Shown in pieces: positions 43,060 to 51,453 of a stretch of DNA of 64,000 bases. Within the stretch, counting starts at the first letter, position 1, and each line of letters starts with the position of its first letter. Position numbers and translations under genes: made by a program. The stretch lies in the NCBI RefSeq assembly GCF_029813785.1, contig NZ_JARVKY010000004.1:248001-312000 (forward strand). Direction: 5' to 3'. The notes beneath the pieces are model-generated. The model saw nothing but the letters and a program-made list of their open reading frames with translations, was not told where the DNA came from and did not search any database. Source of the stretch: Streptomyces sp. DH41. GTDB lineage: Bacteria > Actinomycetota > Actinomycetes > Streptomycetales > Streptomycetaceae.

Positions 43060-44841
43060 TCAGGGCAGGGTCCACTTCTGGTTGGCGCCGGTGTGGCAGG
43101 TCCACAGGTGGACGGGCGTCCCGTCGTTCCAGGTACCGCCCGACGCGTCCAGGCACTTGCCCGACTGCGGATTGCGCACGGTCCCGTCCGACTGCGCCGC
43201 CCACTTCTGCGCACCCGTGCCGTTGCACGTCCACAGCTGGATCCGCGTACCGTCCGCGCTGCCGCCACCGGAGACGTCCAGACACTTGCCCAGCGCCTTC
43301 AGCGTCCCGTCACCGCCGACCGTCCACTCCTGCGCCGCACTCCCGTTGCACGACCAGAGCTGCACCTCCGTACCGTCGGCCGTGCCCGCGTTGTCCACGT
43401 CAAGGCACTTGCCGGCGACGCCCTTCACCGGACCCGTTCGCGGGCCGGTCGGCGGCGTCCCGTCCTGCTTGACGCGAATGTTGCGGAAGGCCACCTCGTC
43501 GCCGTCGCCGTGGTTCTGGAGCCCGATGTGCCCCTGCCGCAGGCTGCGCGCCGGGTCGGTGTTGGTGAAGTCGTTGATCTTCACGCCGTTGAGGAAGATC
43601 TCCAGCCGCTCTCCGGTGACGCGGAGTTCGTACGTGTTCCACTCCCCCGGCGGGTTCAGCGCGGCGTCGCGTGCGGGGAGGTCCGCCGACTTGAAGCCGT
43701 AGACGGCGCCCGTCGTGCGGTCGGCCGCGTCCGTGGCGTCGATCTGGATCTCGTAGCCGTTGTTCACCGCGGACCAGGGGTCGTCGGAGGCCGGGAAGCC
43801 CACGAGGACACCGGAGTTGTCGTCCCCGGACGCCTTCCAGTCCAGCTTGAGGGAGTAGTCGCCGGTGAACTCCTCGGCGGCGTACCAGAGCATGCCCAGC
43901 CCACCGTGGGAGGTGAGGGTGCCGTCGGCGAGGGTGAACCCGCCGGGGCCGGCCTGCTGCCAGCCGGTGGTCCCGGAGCCGTCGAACAGGGACGTGTAGC
44001 CGCTCTCCGGGCGGCAGTCGGCGTTGGTCATCCCGGCCGCCCAGCGGACGCCGCCGAGCAGGTGCCGGCGGAAGGCCGGGTCGGTGTAGGACTCGTCGGT
44101 GTGGCCGCCGCCGGTGTAGAAGGCCCGGCCGCCCTCGTAGTCCTTGCACCAGGCGATGGGGTGGTCGCCGTTCATGTTCCCGCCCGCGTAGCTGGACTCG
44201 TCGAGCGAGGCCAGGACATGGGCGGTGGTGCGCGGGTTGGTGCGGTAGTTGTACCACTCGTCGGTCCGCTGCCAGGTGCCGCCCAGGTGCGCGGTGGCGT
44301 CGTGCGCCCGGTCCTCGATCTCGACGGTGGCGGACTGGATGGCCGGGTGGGAGTGGAAGAGGGCGCCGGCCAGTCCCTCGTAGAAGGGCCAGTCGTACTC
44401 GGTGTCGGCGGCCGCGTGGATGCCGACGTATCCGCCGCCGTCGTTGACGTAACTCTCGAACGCGGCCTGCTGGGCGTCACCCAGCACGTCGCCCGTGGTC
44501 GACAGGAAGACGACCGCCTTGTACTGGGCGAGATTCCCGGTGGTGAAGGTGCCCGGGTCCTCGGTGGCGTCCACGGTGAAGTTGTTCGCCGTGCCGAGGT
44601 CGCGCAGCGCCGCGATGCCGTCGTCGATCGAGGAGTGGCGGAAGCCCGCCGTACGGGAGAAGACGAGGATCTTGTACGCCGGGTCCGCCGCGGCCCGTGC
44701 CGCGGTGTCCGGTCCGCCCGCCTGGGCGGTGGTGGGGACGGTGTCGCCGGCGGCGGCACCGGGGAAGGCCGCGGCCTGCGGGGCCACGCACAGCATGGCG
44801 CCGGCGAACAGGCCGAGGGCCGCTTTCAGATGGTTGCGCAT
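43060..44841 (-). CDS. Secreted ThuA/3-keto-disaccharide hydrolase-like/ricin-lectin protein
   Basis: A 593-residue secreted protein. The signal peptide is at about 1-28. About 50-265 is a ThuA-type domain (YKILVFSRTAGFRHSSIDDG, GGGYVGIHAAADTEYDWPFY, RAFYTGGGHTDESYTD). About 285-460 is a DUF1080/3-keto-disaccharide hydrolase fold (SLFDGSGTTGWQQAG, GVLVGFPASDDPWSAVNNGY). The end (about 465-593) is a ricin-type lectin (CBM13) with three QxW repeats. ThuA and DUF1080 proteins act in 3-keto-sugar metabolism. The ATG at 44841 has GAGAGGAGG upstream, 17 bases after the preceding gene, so the two are one operon. The lectin is nearly identical to that of the neighbour. Confidence 0.9.
   Translation of the reverse strand: MRNHLKAALGLFAGAMLCVAPQAAAFPGAAAGDTVPTTAQAGGPDTAARAAADPAYKILVFSRTAGFRHSSIDDGIAALRDLGTANNFTVDATEDPGTFTTGNLAQYKAVVFLSTTGDVLGDAQQAAFESYVNDGGGYVGIHAAADTEYDWPFYEGLAGALFHSHPAIQSATVEIEDRAHDATAHLGGTWQRTDEWYNYRTNPRTTAHVLASLDESSYAGGNMNGDHPIAWCKDYEGGRAFYTGGGHTDESYTDPAFRRHLLGGVRWAAGMTNADCRPESGYTSLFDGSGTTGWQQAGPGGFTLADGTLTSHGGLGMLWYAAEEFTGDYSLKLDWKASGDDNSGVLVGFPASDDPWSAVNNGYEIQIDATDAADRTTGAVYGFKSADLPARDAALNPPGEWNTYELRVTGERLEIFLNGVKINDFTNTDPARSLRQGHIGLQNHGDGDEVAFRNIRVKQDGTPPTGPRTGPVKGVAGKCLDVDNAGTADGTEVQLWSCNGSAAQEWTVGGDGTLKALGKCLDVSGGGSADGTRIQLWTCNGTGAQKWAAQSDGTVRNPQSGKCLDASGGTWNDGTPVHLWTCHTGANQKWTLP
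43142..43352 (-). repeat. Lectin-coding direct repeat, copy 1
   Basis: These 211 bases, by eye, match 44941-45151 without a mismatch; the flanks remain highly similar but diverge. They encode the second and third repeats of the ricin-type lectin. The identity suggests recent duplication or gene conversion between neighbouring genes. Confidence 0.9.
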
Positions 44842-44858
44842 GTACGGTCGCCTCCTCT

Positions 44859-47735
44859 CTACGGAAGGTTCCACTTCTGGTTCTGGCCGGTGTGGCAGGT
44901 CCACAGGTGGACGGGCGTCCCGTCGTTCCAGGTGCCACCGGACGCGTCCAGGCACTTGCCCGACTGCGGATTGCGCACGGTCCCGTCCGACTGCGCCGCC
45001 CACTTCTGCGCACCCGTGCCGTTGCACGTCCACAGCTGGATCCGCGTACCGTCCGCGCTGCCGCCACCGGAGACGTCCAGACACTTGCCCAGCGCCTTCA
45101 GCGTCCCGTCACCGCCGACCGTCCACTCCTGCGCCGCACTCCCGTTGCACGTCCAGACCTGCACCTCCGTACCGTCGGCCGTACCCGCGTTGTCCACGTC
45201 AAGACACTTGCCGTCGACCCCGGTGACCGGACCCGTGCGGGTGCCGCCTCCCGTCGTGCCGAACGAGAACTCGTCCACGTCGAACAGCGATCCGGCGCCG
45301 CCCTTGAAGACGAGGTGGAGGGTCGTGGAGCCGGCCGGCTGGTTGCTCAGTGCGGCCGTCACGTCCTGGAAGGTCTCCCAGCCGCCGGTCACCGGCACCG
45401 TCGCCGTGCCGAGCAGGGTGCCGGTCGGGGATCCGGCACGCACCTCGATCGTCCCGCCGGTGCCCGCCGAGGAGACCCGGGCGGTGAAGACCGTGGTGTT
45501 GTCGAGGGCGTACGGCTGGAAGGAGATCCAGTCGCCGTTCTCGATGTGGCCGACCGTCCTGCCGCCGTGCGCGGGGGCGTGGGTGACGACCTGGACGCCC
45601 GCGGAGTCGCCGTAGTGCTCGGCCTGCCGGTGGCTGGGCTGGGTGATGTGCTGGTCGTGGGTGGTGAGGGCGGGCTGGCCGTTCGCGCCGTTGTCGGTGT
45701 ACTCGGCGTCGATGACGCCGAAGATGTTGGCGTTCGGGTCGTGTTCGCCGTCCGCCAGGGTCTGGAGGGTGCCGGTGCAGCCGGTGGCGGAGGTCTGCGG
45801 GTGCCCGTGGCTGTCGTGTCCGATGATGAAGGTGACCTTCACCTTGGCGCAGTCGACGGCGCCGTCCTCGGGATCGGTCACCGTCACCTTGAACGGGATC
45901 GCGGCGCCGAAGTCGTAGACGCGTCCGTCGGTGGGCAGGTCGATCCGCACGGTGGGCGCGGTGTTGCCGACGGTGACCTGCACGGAGGCGGTGGCGGACT
46001 TGCCGGTCGTGTCCGTGACCTTGAGCGTGGCCGTGTACTGGCCGTTGGCGGTGTACGTGTGGGAGGGGTCGGCCGCGGTGGAGGTGGCGCCGTCGCCGAA
46101 GTCCCAGGCGTGGGTGAGGGCGTCGCCGTCCGCGTCGGAGCTGCCGGCGGAGGAGAAGGTCACCGCGAGGGGCGCGGTGCCGGAGGTCTTGTTCGCCTTG
46201 GCCTGGGCGACCGGGGCGTGGCCGCCGGTGACGTGCTCGATGCGGTACAGGGCGGAGTTGGCGTCGCCGTTGAAGTAGCCGGTGCCGTAGTCGAGGACGT
46301 AGAGGGCGCCGTCCGGGCCGAAGGCCATGTCCATCACCTGGGTGCCGCTCCAGGGGAAGGCGTTGATGGACTGCACGGTTCCGTCGCCGCCGGTCTCTAT
46401 GCGCTTGATCCAGCGGCGGCCGAACTCGCCGGCGAAGAAGTCGCCGTCGTACGCCTCGGGGAACTTCACGTCGGAGGTGGAGTTCGCGTCGTAGCGGTAG
46501 ACGGGGCCGCCCATGGGTGACTCGGAGCCGCCGCCGAACTCGGGTACGGAGCCGCCGTCGTAGGGGATCCATGCGGGCTGGGCCGGCGGCAGTTCGGTCA
46601 GGCCGGTGTTGCGCGGCGAGGTGTTCCTGGGTGCGGCGCAGTCGAACGCGGCGCCCGTGCCGCCGGTGGCGAAGTCGTGGTCGACGTAGGCGTCGTTGTC
46701 GCCGGTGCAGTAGGGCCAGCCGAAGTTGCCGGCCTTGGTGATCCGGTTGAACTCGACCTGCCCGGCAGGGCCCCGGGAGGCGCCCGCGGTACCCGCGTCG
46801 GGGCCGTAGTCACCGACGTAGACGGTGCCGGTGGCCTTGTCGACGCTCATCCGGAAGGGGTTGCGGAAACCCATGGCGTAGATCTCGGGGCGGGTCTTCG
46901 CGGTGCCGGGCGCGAAGAGGTTGCCCGACGGGATGCCGTACGAACCGTCGGCGTTCACCTTGACGCGCAGGATCTTGCCGCGCAGGTCGTTGGTGTTGCC
47001 GGACGAACGCTGGGCGTCGTAGGCGGGGTTGCGCGAGGCGCGCTCGTCGATGGGGGTGTAGCCGTCCGAGGCGAAGGGGTTGGTGTCGTCGCCCGTGGAC
47101 AGGTACAGGTTGCCCGCCGCGTCGAAGTCGATGTCGCCGCCGACATGGCAGCACAGACCGCGGGAGGCGGGCACGTCGAGGATCTTCCTCTCGCTGCCCG
47201 GGTCCAGGGTGCCGTCGGTCCTCAGGACGAACCGGGAGAGGCGGTTCACCCCGTCGAACGGGGCGAAGTCGGACGCCGAGCCGTCGGCCGGCGCGTCACC
47301 GGCCGGTGTGCCGAGCTGGGGGGCGTAGTAGAGGTACACGAACCGGTTGGTGGAGAAGCCCGGGTCCGCTGCGACGCCCTGCAGTCCCTCCTCGTCGTGG
47401 CTGTAGACGTCGAGCTTGCCCGCCACCTTGGTGGTGCCCGCCGCGTCGGTCAGCCGGAGGGTGCCGTCGCGCGAGGTGTGCAGCACCGAGCGGCCCGGCA
47501 GCACCGCCATCGTCATGGGCTCGCCCGTCTCGGCCACGCCCTTGGCGAGGGTGACCTGCTGGAACTCCTCCGCGGCCGCGGCCTCGGCCCCGCCGCCCGG
47601 GTCGGCCGGGACGGCGGCGGCCGGGTCCGCCGGTGCGGCGGCGGCCGGGCTCATCGGCAGCGCCAGGGCGATGGCGCATGCCAGGGCCGGCAGTAGGGAG
47701 CGGACACGTCTGTGTCCGAGCGGTCTCGTGCGCAC
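44859..47735 (-). CDS. Secreted PQQ-type sugar dehydrogenase with PKD, CBM and ricin-lectin domains
   Basis: A 958-residue secreted protein. The signal peptide ends near AAA-APAD. About 60-510 is a beta-propeller of the soluble glucose dehydrogenase family (GGDIDFDAAGNLYLSTGDD, EIYAMGFRNPFRMSVDKA, YVGDYGPDAG, QVMDMAFGPDGALYVLDYG). Next are a PKD domain (about 515-600; PLAVTFSSAGSSDADGDALT), a linker domain, a CBM6/35-like domain (about 700-815) and a ricin-type lectin (about 830-958). It probably oxidises a polysaccharide- or glycoside-derived sugar with the lectins binding substrate. Start GTG with GGGAGA. The cofactor (PQQ) must be imported or made elsewhere. First gene of a two-gene operon. 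Confidence 0.9.
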   Translation of the reverse strand: MRTRPLGHRRVRSLLPALACAIALALPMSPAAAAPADPAAAVPADPGGGAEAAAAEEFQQVTLAKGVAETGEPMTMAVLPGRSVLHTSRDGTLRLTDAAGTTKVAGKLDVYSHDEEGLQGVAADPGFSTNRFVYLYYAPQLGTPAGDAPADGSASDFAPFDGVNRLSRFVLRTDGTLDPGSERKILDVPASRGLCCHVGGDIDFDAAGNLYLSTGDDTNPFASDGYTPIDERASRNPAYDAQRSSGNTNDLRGKILRVKVNADGSYGIPSGNLFAPGTAKTRPEIYAMGFRNPFRMSVDKATGTVYVGDYGPDAGTAGASRGPAGQVEFNRITKAGNFGWPYCTGDNDAYVDHDFATGGTGAAFDCAAPRNTSPRNTGLTELPPAQPAWIPYDGGSVPEFGGGSESPMGGPVYRYDANSTSDVKFPEAYDGDFFAGEFGRRWIKRIETGGDGTVQSINAFPWSGTQVMDMAFGPDGALYVLDYGTGYFNGDANSALYRIEHVTGGHAPVAQAKANKTSGTAPLAVTFSSAGSSDADGDALTHAWDFGDGATSTAADPSHTYTANGQYTATLKVTDTTGKSATASVQVTVGNTAPTVRIDLPTDGRVYDFGAAIPFKVTVTDPEDGAVDCAKVKVTFIIGHDSHGHPQTSATGCTGTLQTLADGEHDPNANIFGVIDAEYTDNGANGQPALTTHDQHITQPSHRQAEHYGDSAGVQVVTHAPAHGGRTVGHIENGDWISFQPYALDNTTVFTARVSSAGTGGTIEVRAGSPTGTLLGTATVPVTGGWETFQDVTAALSNQPAGSTTLHLVFKGGAGSLFDVDEFSFGTTGGGTRTGPVTGVDGKCLDVDNAGTADGTEVQVWTCNGSAAQEWTVGGDGTLKALGKCLDVSGGGSADGTRIQLWTCNGTGAQKWAAQSDGTVRNPQSGKCLDASGGTWNDGTPVHLWTCHTGQNQKWNLP
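44941..45151 (-). repeat. Lectin-coding direct repeat, copy 2
   Basis: Partner of 43142-43352, located 1,799 bases away in the same orientation and the same reading frame of a ricin-type lectin domain. Confidence 0.9.
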
Positions 47736-48177
47736 AGAGTTCTCCCGGGGAGTGTGGGGTGGCGGCAGGCGTGCGAGGCCTGCCGTGAGGGAGTACGGGC
47801 GCGCGCCGTCGCGCCGTCGAGCCCGGTCCGGAGAGGTCTATGACCGGTTCATTTCAAGGAAGTTAGCGGCCTTGGTCCGCACCTGTAACCCCTTTCGCGC
47901 AAGATCTCGATTCTTCTTCCGCCAGGGGGACAAAGTGTCGTGTGCATCGGTTCGGCCGGCGCGGGCGTCGTGCCGCGCGCACGCGAGCCGTTCGAAGCAG
48001 TCCGGCGACGCGGTGCATCGCCGCCCGCGGGACGCCGGGAAGTCGGCCCTACTCGGCGTGGGGGAGCGTCGCGTACACGACGATGGCGTCGGCGTACCGG
48101 CGCTCGGCGGCGGAGTGGTCACCCGCGCAGGTGATGAGCCGGCGATGACGGCGGGGCCGCGCTGGCCGGTCCGTCGC
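47736..48177. other. Intergenic region before the PQQ dehydrogenase gene
   Basis: No gene is seen in 442 bases. The middle (47840-47930) is less GC-rich and contains GCGCAAGATCTCGATTC and TTCATTTCAAGGAAGTTAG, which look regulatory, but no -35/-10 pair can be placed. The promoter of the minus-strand PQQ/ThuA operon must be here. Confidence 0.4.
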
Positions 48178-49770
48178 TCACTCGACCGTCACCACGACGG
48201 AGTGCCATCCGCTGGCGCCGTCGGGGACGGTGCGGGTGCGCTTCTCGGTCTGTGTCTCGCCGGTGCGGTCGGTCGCCCGCACGGTGAGGGTGTGGCCGCC
48301 CTTGGTGGCCTGCCAGGCGTAGGACCACTGGCGCCAGGTGTCCCGTGAGTCCTCGGCCGCGAGAGTGGCCTCCTGCCAGGGCCCGTCGTCCACGCGGACC
48401 TCGACCCTGTCGATGCCGCGGTGCTGGGCCCAGGCGACGCCGGCCACCATCACCGTGCCCGCCTTCGGCCGGGCGAACGGCTTCGGCGTGTCGATCCGGG
48501 ACTGGGTCTTGATCGGGGCCTCGCGCGCCCAGTCGCGCTTGACCCAGTACGAGTCGTACGCGTCGAACGTGGTCAGCTCGATGTCCTCGATCCACTTGCA
48601 GGCGGACACGTAGCCGTACAGTCCGGGCACCAGCATGCGGACGGGGAAGCCGTGGTCGAACGGCAGGGGCCGGCCGTTCATGCCGACGACGAGCATCGCG
48701 TCGCGGCCGTCCATGACGTCCTCGACCGGGCTGCCGATGGTCATGCCGTCCACGGAGCGGGCCACCAGCTGATCGGCCGGTCCGCCCGCCGAGGGCGGCC
48801 GGACGCCGCACTCCTCGAGCAGGTCGGCCAGCCGGACGCCGATCCAGCGGGCGTTGCCCACGTAGGGGCCGCCGACCTCGTTGGACACGCAGGTGAGCGT
48901 GATGTCCCGCTCGATCAGCTCGCGGCGCAGCAGGTCCTCGAAGGTCAGGGTCTTCTCACGGGTGACTCCCTCGCCGTGGACGCGCAGCCGCCAGGCCGTG
49001 GCGTCCACCTTGGGGACCACCAGGGCTGTGTCCACCCGGTAGAAGTCACTGTTGGGCGTGAGGAACGGGCTGACGCCGGCCACTCGGAGCTGTGCGTTCC
49101 GGGGGATCGCGGGGGCACGTGAGTCGGGCGGCGGAAGGTCGATGTTCTTCCGGGAGGCGACGGCCTCCTGACCACTGGAACCGCGCAGGACCCGGCCCAG
49201 TACGCCGGCCCCGGCCGAGGAGGCGGCGGCGGCCGTCGCCGCGATCACGAATCCGCGCCGGTCCCAGCCGTCGCCGGGCCCCTCCGGCACGTCCCGGGGT
49301 GGCGCCGGGAGACGGCCGACCAGGACGTACAGGAGCCCCGCGCCGACGATCGCGCCCAGCACGGAGGGGAGGGCGTCGGTGACACTCGTGGAGTCGGGCC
49401 GGCTGGTGGCCGCCGCCGCGCCCACGGCCCCGAAGAGCAGTACTCCCGCGGCGCCGGCGCGCCGGTGACGGAGGGCCAGGACGCCCAGGGCCAGGGCGAA
49501 CAGCGCCAGGACGGCGAGGATGCCGAGCTGGAGGATCAGCTTGTCGTTGGTGCCGAAGTTGCGGATCGCCCAGTCCTTCACGGCGATCGGCGTACGGTCG
49601 ATGGCGGCCCCGCCGACCGCGACGACCGGGCCGGCCTGCGGACGTACCGCCGCCGCCACCAGCTCGGCGACGGCGAGCGCGGCGCAGGCCGCCAGGAGAC
49701 CGCTCAGCGCACCGAGCCCGCCCCGTGTCACGGTCCCCGGATTCCGCGGTTTCTTCTCTTCGTCGCTCAC
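48178..49770 (-). CDS. Membrane-anchored sulfite oxidase-like molybdopterin enzyme
   Basis: A 530-residue protein. The N-terminal 180 residues carry several transmembrane helices (ALSGLLAACAALAVAELVAA, LILQLGILAVLALFALALGV and others). A second start-like segment RRGFVIAATAAAASSAGAG resembles a Tat-like or hinge segment. From about 225 it matches the sulfite-oxidase molybdopterin domain (PNSDFYRVDTALVVPKVDAT, the Mo-ligand Cys in ITLTCVSNEVGG, VRMLVPGLYGYVSACKWIED). The last 110 residues are the Mo-co oxidoreductase dimerisation domain (VMVAGVAWAQHRGIDRVEV). It is probably an extracytoplasmic molybdoenzyme; the physiological substrate is unproven. GTG start in frame with the SDEEKKPRN N terminus. 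Confidence 0.9.
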   Translation of the reverse strand: MSDEEKKPRNPGTVTRGGLGALSGLLAACAALAVAELVAAAVRPQAGPVVAVGGAAIDRTPIAVKDWAIRNFGTNDKLILQLGILAVLALFALALGVLALRHRRAGAAGVLLFGAVGAAAATSRPDSTSVTDALPSVLGAIVGAGLLYVLVGRLPAPPRDVPEGPGDGWDRRGFVIAATAAAASSAGAGVLGRVLRGSSGQEAVASRKNIDLPPPDSRAPAIPRNAQLRVAGVSPFLTPNSDFYRVDTALVVPKVDATAWRLRVHGEGVTREKTLTFEDLLRRELIERDITLTCVSNEVGGPYVGNARWIGVRLADLLEECGVRPPSAGGPADQLVARSVDGMTIGSPVEDVMDGRDAMLVVGMNGRPLPFDHGFPVRMLVPGLYGYVSACKWIEDIELTTFDAYDSYWVKRDWAREAPIKTQSRIDTPKPFARPKAGTVMVAGVAWAQHRGIDRVEVRVDDGPWQEATLAAEDSRDTWRQWSYAWQATKGGHTLTVRATDRTGETQTEKRTRTVPDGASGWHSVVVTVE

Positions 49771-49855
49771 GTTGGTGATCCGAGGCCGGGAGGCGGGCGG
49801 ATTGGTCGCCCCGCCGCCCGGCCGGGCCGGGTATGTCAGGCGGGCCTTCGCGTCT

Positions 49856-51388
49856 TCACGGCACGTCGCGCCCGCTGACGCGCTCCAGTACCGAACGCAT
49901 CGCCCGGTGCACGGCGTCGCGTGACTCGTCGGTCCGGTCGAGGGACTCGAAGCTGTGGTGGCCGTGCGGCACGTCGACCACCTCGACGTCCGCCCCGCAG
50001 TCCTCGGCCGCGGCCAGGAACTCCTCGACGGTGGCGGCGATCTCGGGCATCTCCAGTCCCACCCGGGTGAGTACGACGGGCAGCGCGCCGGCCTTGGCCA
50101 CCGCGTGTGCCGGGTGGAAACGGGTGCCGGACAGCCCCCAGTTCGGCAGCGGAGCGAGGACCGGGTAGGTGGCGGCCAGGCAGCGCAGCCAGCGCGGAGG
50201 CGCCGCCAGCCAGTCGGCGGCGATGAGGCCACCGCCCGAGAAGAACCACAGCGCGATCCGGTCCGCGTCCACGCGTGGGTCGGCCCGGACCAGTTCCACG
50301 GCGGCGGCCACGTCCGCGGCGGCTCGCTCGTAGTCGGCCAGGTCGTGCAGGCGGTGGTCGAGGACCACGCCCACCGCCCCGTCGCCGGCCGCGTACCGGG
50401 CGTACCCCGTCAGGGCCGGCCAGTCCCTCGGGGTCGGCCGGGCGTCGGCGGGGACCGGGCCGCCGTGTACGAAGACGATCGCCGGCCTCGGCTCCTGGGC
50501 GTCGGGCAGGTAGAGGTCGACGTTCCCGTGCCGCTGACGGGGGACCTCGGGGACGTCCAGCAGGAACGGGCGCAGATGCGGGGGCGGTGCGGCGGCGTCG
50601 ACGGGCTGGAGCCGGTGTCCCTCGCCTGCCGCGGCCCGAAGCAGGACGTCCGTGAGCTCGGCGGGGCAGGACAGCATCGGCCAGTGTCCGGTGGGGAGTT
50701 CGAAGAAGGTCACCCGGGGGTCGGTCAGGGCCCGCAAGGCGGGATCGCCGAAGCCCACCAGCATCTGGACCATCTCGATGCTCGTGCCGTTGCCGGTGCA
50801 CAGCACGCCGGTGGTGGGCACCGAGGCCACCGCGCCGGTCAGCCGCAGGGGCTGGAGCAGGGTGCCCAGCGGTTGCGGTGCGGCGAGGGCGGTGAGCCGC
50901 TCCAGCGCCGCGCCCGGAACGCCCTCGGTGCTGCCCCAGAGCCGCCACTCGTCGTGGGCCGGGGGCGGCAGCACACCGTCGGCCGGCTCGTCCCGGGCCG
51001 CCCCGGCCAGCCGTTCGCGCAGGGACTGGTCGGGGACCGCGGCCAGGGCGGGGACGCCGTCCTGGGGCATGGCCGAGTCCAGGTGGACGACCCTGTCGAC
51101 GCGCTCCGCCCGCCGGCCGGCGGCGCCGAGTGCCGGGTGGATGCCGTAGTCGTGTCCGACCAGCACGATCTTCCGGTCGGCCGCCGTGCCGACCGAGTCG
51201 ATCACCGCGAGCACGTCCGCGATGTGGGTCTCCAGGTCGATGCCGCTCGCCGAAGTGCCGCGCGGGCCGTCGAGTCCGGTGAGGGCGACGGCGTGCGCCT
51301 CGGCGCCCGCCTCGGTCAGCCGCGCGGCTGTGTCCTGCCAGATGTGTGTGCCGGTGAACATGCCGGACACCAGGATGAACGCGGTCAT
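49856..51388 (-). CDS. Double alpha/beta hydrolase (fusion of two hydrolase domains)
   Basis: A 510-residue protein with two alpha/beta hydrolase folds in one chain. The N-terminal unit (1-240) has FILVSGMFTGTHIWQDTAAR, the nucleophile elbow LVGHDYGIHPALG with Asp rather than Ser, and an active-site-type His in LPTGHWPMLSCPAELTD. The C-terminal unit (about 265-510) has IVFVHGGPVP as oxyanion loop, the elbow LWFFSGGGLIA with Ser, and a His in VPHGHHSFES, like dienelactone-hydrolase or lipase proteins. The ATG has GGAGGAGA upstream. It is divergent from a MerR gene that starts 65 bases away, probably its regulator. Substrates are unknown. Confidence 0.88.
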   Translation of the reverse strand: MTAFILVSGMFTGTHIWQDTAARLTEAGAEAHAVALTGLDGPRGTSASGIDLETHIADVLAVIDSVGTAADRKIVLVGHDYGIHPALGAAGRRAERVDRVVHLDSAMPQDGVPALAAVPDQSLRERLAGAARDEPADGVLPPPAHDEWRLWGSTEGVPGAALERLTALAAPQPLGTLLQPLRLTGAVASVPTTGVLCTGNGTSIEMVQMLVGFGDPALRALTDPRVTFFELPTGHWPMLSCPAELTDVLLRAAAGEGHRLQPVDAAAPPPHLRPFLLDVPEVPRQRHGNVDLYLPDAQEPRPAIVFVHGGPVPADARPTPRDWPALTGYARYAAGDGAVGVVLDHRLHDLADYERAAADVAAAVELVRADPRVDADRIALWFFSGGGLIAADWLAAPPRWLRCLAATYPVLAPLPNWGLSGTRFHPAHAVAKAGALPVVLTRVGLEMPEIAATVEEFLAAAEDCGADVEVVDVPHGHHSFESLDRTDESRDAVHRAMRSVLERVSGRDVP

Positions 51389-51432
51389 GGCTTCTCCTCC
51401 GTACGCCGTTCGGTCCGCCGGTACGGTAGGAA

Positions 51433-51447
51433 CTCCCCCTGAGGGAG
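51433..51447. promoter_or_regulatory. MerR-type operator candidate
   Basis: CTCCC-CCTGA-GGGAG is a 5-5-5 dyad in the 65-base gap between the divergent hydrolase and MerR genes, a size and position typical of MerR sites. GGGAGG within it also serves as the MerR gene's ribosome site. Confidence 0.55.
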
Positions 51448-51453
51448 GTTCAA

